From Planctomycetaceae bacterium (GTDB lineage: Bacteria; Planctomycetota; Planctomycetia; Pirellulales; Pirellulaceae), in assembly GCA_007129635.1 (NCBI GenBank), contig SKVE01000360.1:1-7919 (forward strand): a stretch of DNA of 7,919 nucleotides, in the 5' to 3' direction. The notes beneath the pieces were generated by a model. It was not told where the DNA came from. It searched no databases and saw only the letters and a list, made by a program, of their open reading frames with translations. The first letter of the stretch is position 1. Every line of letters starts with the position of its first letter. The position numbers and the translations under genes were made by a program. Positions 5,748 through 7,919 of this stretch are shown here, piece by piece.

Positions 5748-7919
5748 ATGATGATACGAACGATTCTGATCACCGCCGTCTTTTCGGCTTGGCTGTTTTG
5801 CCAAGCGGCCCAAGCCGAGCCGACCGCCGAGGAGATCCTAGCGGCCTGCGAGGTTCATGGTGGGCTGGTTGTTCACATCGGCTGCGGCGATGGTGAGCTG
5901 ACCGCGATGCTGAAGTCGCGTGATACTTGGATCGTCCAGGGTCTGGATACCGATCCGGCCAATGTCGCCAAGGCACGGGCTCGCTTCCAAACGCTTGGTC
6001 TCGGCGGCGGCGCGTCGGCTGCGGTGTTCGATGGTCGCAACTTGCCCTACGCGGATCATCTGGTCAACCTGCTGGTTGCTGAGGATTTGGGCCAGGTGCC
6101 GATGTCCGAGGCGATGCGAGTGCTTTGCCCCGGGGGCGTGCTGTGGGTTCGCAAGGATGGACAATGGATCAAGACCATCAAACCCTGGCCGCCCAACGTC
6201 GGCCAGTGGACGCATTACTTGCACGGGCCTGACAACAACGCGGTCAGCCAGGACCAGGTGGTCGGCCCACCCCGCCACGTGCAATGGATCAGCGGACCTC
6301 GCTTCTCGCGCAGCCACGACCACCTGGCCAGCGTCAGCGCCGTGGTGTCGTCCGGCGGGCGGCTGTTCTCGATCGTCGACACGGGCTCGATCGCGTTCGC
6401 CGCTGCCAGCCCCCGCTGGCGTCTGGTGGCTCGCGACGCCTTCAACGGAATCCGCTTGTGGGAACACGAGATCGGGGCGTGGGAGTATCACTTGCGGGAC
6501 TTTCGTAGCGGGCCAACCGATCTGCCGCGACGGTTGGTCGCCGTCGGCGATCGCGTTTACGTAACGCTCGGCTACGGCCAGCCGGTCACGGCATTGGACG
6601 GCGCCTCGGGGCGGACCGTGCAGACTTATGCCGGAACCGAAGGCACCACGGAAATCCTGTACGTCGATGGCACGTTGCTGTTGGTATTGGGCCAGCCGGA
6701 CGTGGACTGGTCGGCAGACGAGGCCAGGGAGATCGTCAGCCAGCAGGATTACGTCCCGCCCTTGGAAGATACGACACCGCCGGCCCACAACTTTCGACTC
6801 AAGGCGGTCGATGCTCAGACGGGCGAAACGGTATGGACGAACGCCGAACCCTCCACTCGCCCGTTGATGCCCTCGACGTTGGCGGCTGCGGATGGACGAA
6901 TCTACTTTCAGAATATCGAAGCAATCGTATGTCTGGACGCCGCGACGGGTGAAATGCGATGGCAAACCCCGCGTCCGATCCACCGGCGGCGACTTGCCTG
7001 GTCCACGCCGACGCTGGTCGTCCATGATGGTTTGGTCTTCTCGGCCGACCGCCGAGCCGCACAGACAGAAGGCTCGTTGCTCTGGATTCCCAGCGGCGGC
7101 TACCATGAATACATTCAAGGCAACGACGTCGAGGGCGAATTGATCGCCTTCGATGGCCAGACGGGCAAGCGACTATGGAGTTGCCCCGCCTACGAAGGAT
7201 TCAACGCTCCCGTCGACGTGATGATCGCCGACGGGCTGCTCTGGACGGGCCGTTACGCTTGGGGCAACGACCCCGGCTTTACCCATGCTCGCGATCCCAG
7301 GACCGGTGAGGTCCGGCGTCAGCGGCCGGCCGACCAGGAATCTCTGCCGCGGATGGGCCACGCGCGCTGCCACCGTGCCAAGGCAACGGAAAACTACTTG
7401 ATTCTCGGCCGCCGAGGCGTGGAATTTGTCGATTTGAAGAGTGGCGACATCACAGCCAATTTCTGGGTTCGCGGTGTCTGCCAGTATGGCGTCATGCCAG
7501 CCAACGGCCTGCTCTATGTACCGCCCCATCCGTGCGCATGCAATTACAGCGACATGCTCAAGTCGGGATTCATGGCGTTGGCTCCAAAGAACGCGGATGC
7601 CGCCACGGCTCGGTCGGCGTTACCCGGCCTGGAGAAGGGACCGGCCTTTGGGAGGGACATTCCGGCTTCGAACGAGATCGCGGCCCAGGGCTGGCCCACT
7701 TTTCGCGGCGATCCGGCGCGCGGCGGTTCATCCACCGCCGATATCGCGACGGATTTGCAGCTCCTTTGGGAAACGGACCTCGGTGGGAAACTGACCAGTC
7801 CGGTCGTGGACGAGGGCCTGCTGCTGGTGGCCGACAGCGAATCGCACCAAGTTTACGCCTTGGACGCGAGCAGCGGCCGAACCGTTTGGACCTGGAGCGG
7901 GCAAGCACGCATCGATTCG
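5748..7919 (+). CDS. Secreted methyltransferase-like / PQQ-like beta-propeller fusion protein, partial (3' end outside window)
   Basis: 724 codons are open without a stop to the window edge. Residues 1-24 form a Sec signal peptide (hydrophobic core, cleavage after AQA). Residues about 38-135 read as a short class I SAM-methyltransferase-like Rossmann domain: VVHIGCGDGEL (motif I), the acidic segment GLDTDP (65-70), FDGRNLPY (94-101) and VLCPGGVLWV (125-134). A linker with WTHYLHGPDNNAVSQD (154-169) follows, then PQQ-type blade motifs: LVARDAFNGIRLW (226-238), VTALDGASGRTV, LKAVDAQTGETVW (351-363), IVCLDAATGEMRW (393-405), LIAFDGQTGKRLW (465-477) and VEFVDLKSG. A PHPCACNY segment (594-600) contains C596 and C598. 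From about 648, GWPTFRGDPARGG opens what looks like a second propeller, ending in YALDASSGRTVW at the edge. Such proteins are often labelled BamB-like or PQQ-binding-like; a bound PQQ cofactor is unproven. The location is probably periplasm or cell surface. Function is unknown. Confidence 0.88.
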   Translation, partial: MMIRTILITAVFSAWLFCQAAQAEPTAEEILAACEVHGGLVVHIGCGDGELTAMLKSRDTWIVQGLDTDPANVAKARARFQTLGLGGGASAAVFDGRNLPYADHLVNLLVAEDLGQVPMSEAMRVLCPGGVLWVRKDGQWIKTIKPWPPNVGQWTHYLHGPDNNAVSQDQVVGPPRHVQWISGPRFSRSHDHLASVSAVVSSGGRLFSIVDTGSIAFAAASPRWRLVARDAFNGIRLWEHEIGAWEYHLRDFRSGPTDLPRRLVAVGDRVYVTLGYGQPVTALDGASGRTVQTYAGTEGTTEILYVDGTLLLVLGQPDVDWSADEAREIVSQQDYVPPLEDTTPPAHNFRLKAVDAQTGETVWTNAEPSTRPLMPSTLAAADGRIYFQNIEAIVCLDAATGEMRWQTPRPIHRRRLAWSTPTLVVHDGLVFSADRRAAQTEGSLLWIPSGGYHEYIQGNDVEGELIAFDGQTGKRLWSCPAYEGFNAPVDVMIADGLLWTGRYAWGNDPGFTHARDPRTGEVRRQRPADQESLPRMGHARCHRAKATENYLILGRRGVEFVDLKSGDITANFWVRGVCQYGVMPANGLLYVPPHPCACNYSDMLKSGFMALAPKNADAATARSALPGLEKGPAFGRDIPASNEIAAQGWPTFRGDPARGGSSTADIATDLQLLWETDLGGKLTSPVVDEGLLLVADSESHQVYALDASSGRTVWTWSGQARIDS

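Noticed and set aside
5838..7118. Minus-strand open frame (426 codons) opposite the propeller gene
   Set aside because: The plus strand here has a signal peptide, a SAM loop and repeated DxxTGxxxW blade motifs in one frame. The minus-strand product has no recognisable domain.

Overview
The window looks like chromosomal DNA of a planctomycete or close relative. This is inferred from style, not from a marker gene. The sequence is GC-rich. Ordinary metabolic enzyme families carry twin-arginine (Tat) export signals of the NRRxF type. There is a large secreted PQQ-like beta-propeller protein of a kind I associate with that phylum, and a small FmdB-type zinc-ribbon protein with a Cys/Gly-rich tail.

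Minus-strand half (about 1-4821), in transcription order: an FmdB-family zinc-ribbon protein (4821-4588), then a 177-nt gap with a good sigma70-like promoter candidate and a leader hairpin, then three tandem paralogous DegT/DnrJ/EryC1/StrS-type PLP aminotransferases (4410-3049, 2979-1642, 1567-248). Each has its own Shine-Dalgarno sequence, and the gaps between them are 69 and 74 nt. All three keep the PLP-binding Asp and the Schiff-base Lys, and all three begin with a Tat signal placed directly before the normal family start (LAxxGG). The simplest reading is an operon for amination of keto-sugars or keto-cyclitols outside the cytoplasm. No partner oxidoreductase or glycosyltransferase lies in the window. 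The last 247 bases downstream hold no recognisable gene, only a weak terminator candidate.

Plus-strand half (4925-7919): a stand-alone NAD(P)H-hydrate epimerase (nnrE), divergent from the fmdB-like gene across 103 nt. It is followed by a 98-bp palindromic MITE-like insertion, then a long gene that starts at 5748 and runs off the right edge. That gene encodes a Sec signal peptide, a short SAM-methyltransferase-like Rossmann domain and a PQQ-like beta-propeller. The MITE-like element is flanked by a TAA direct repeat. Removing it and one TAA copy leaves nnrE's stop codon fused to the next gene's ribosome-binding site (TAAGGAGAAGGATG), so the two genes were probably a tight operon before the insertion.

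The points most worth following up are the triple set of Tat-exported aminotransferases, the exported methyltransferase-propeller fusion, and the MITE whose insertion point can be reconstructed.
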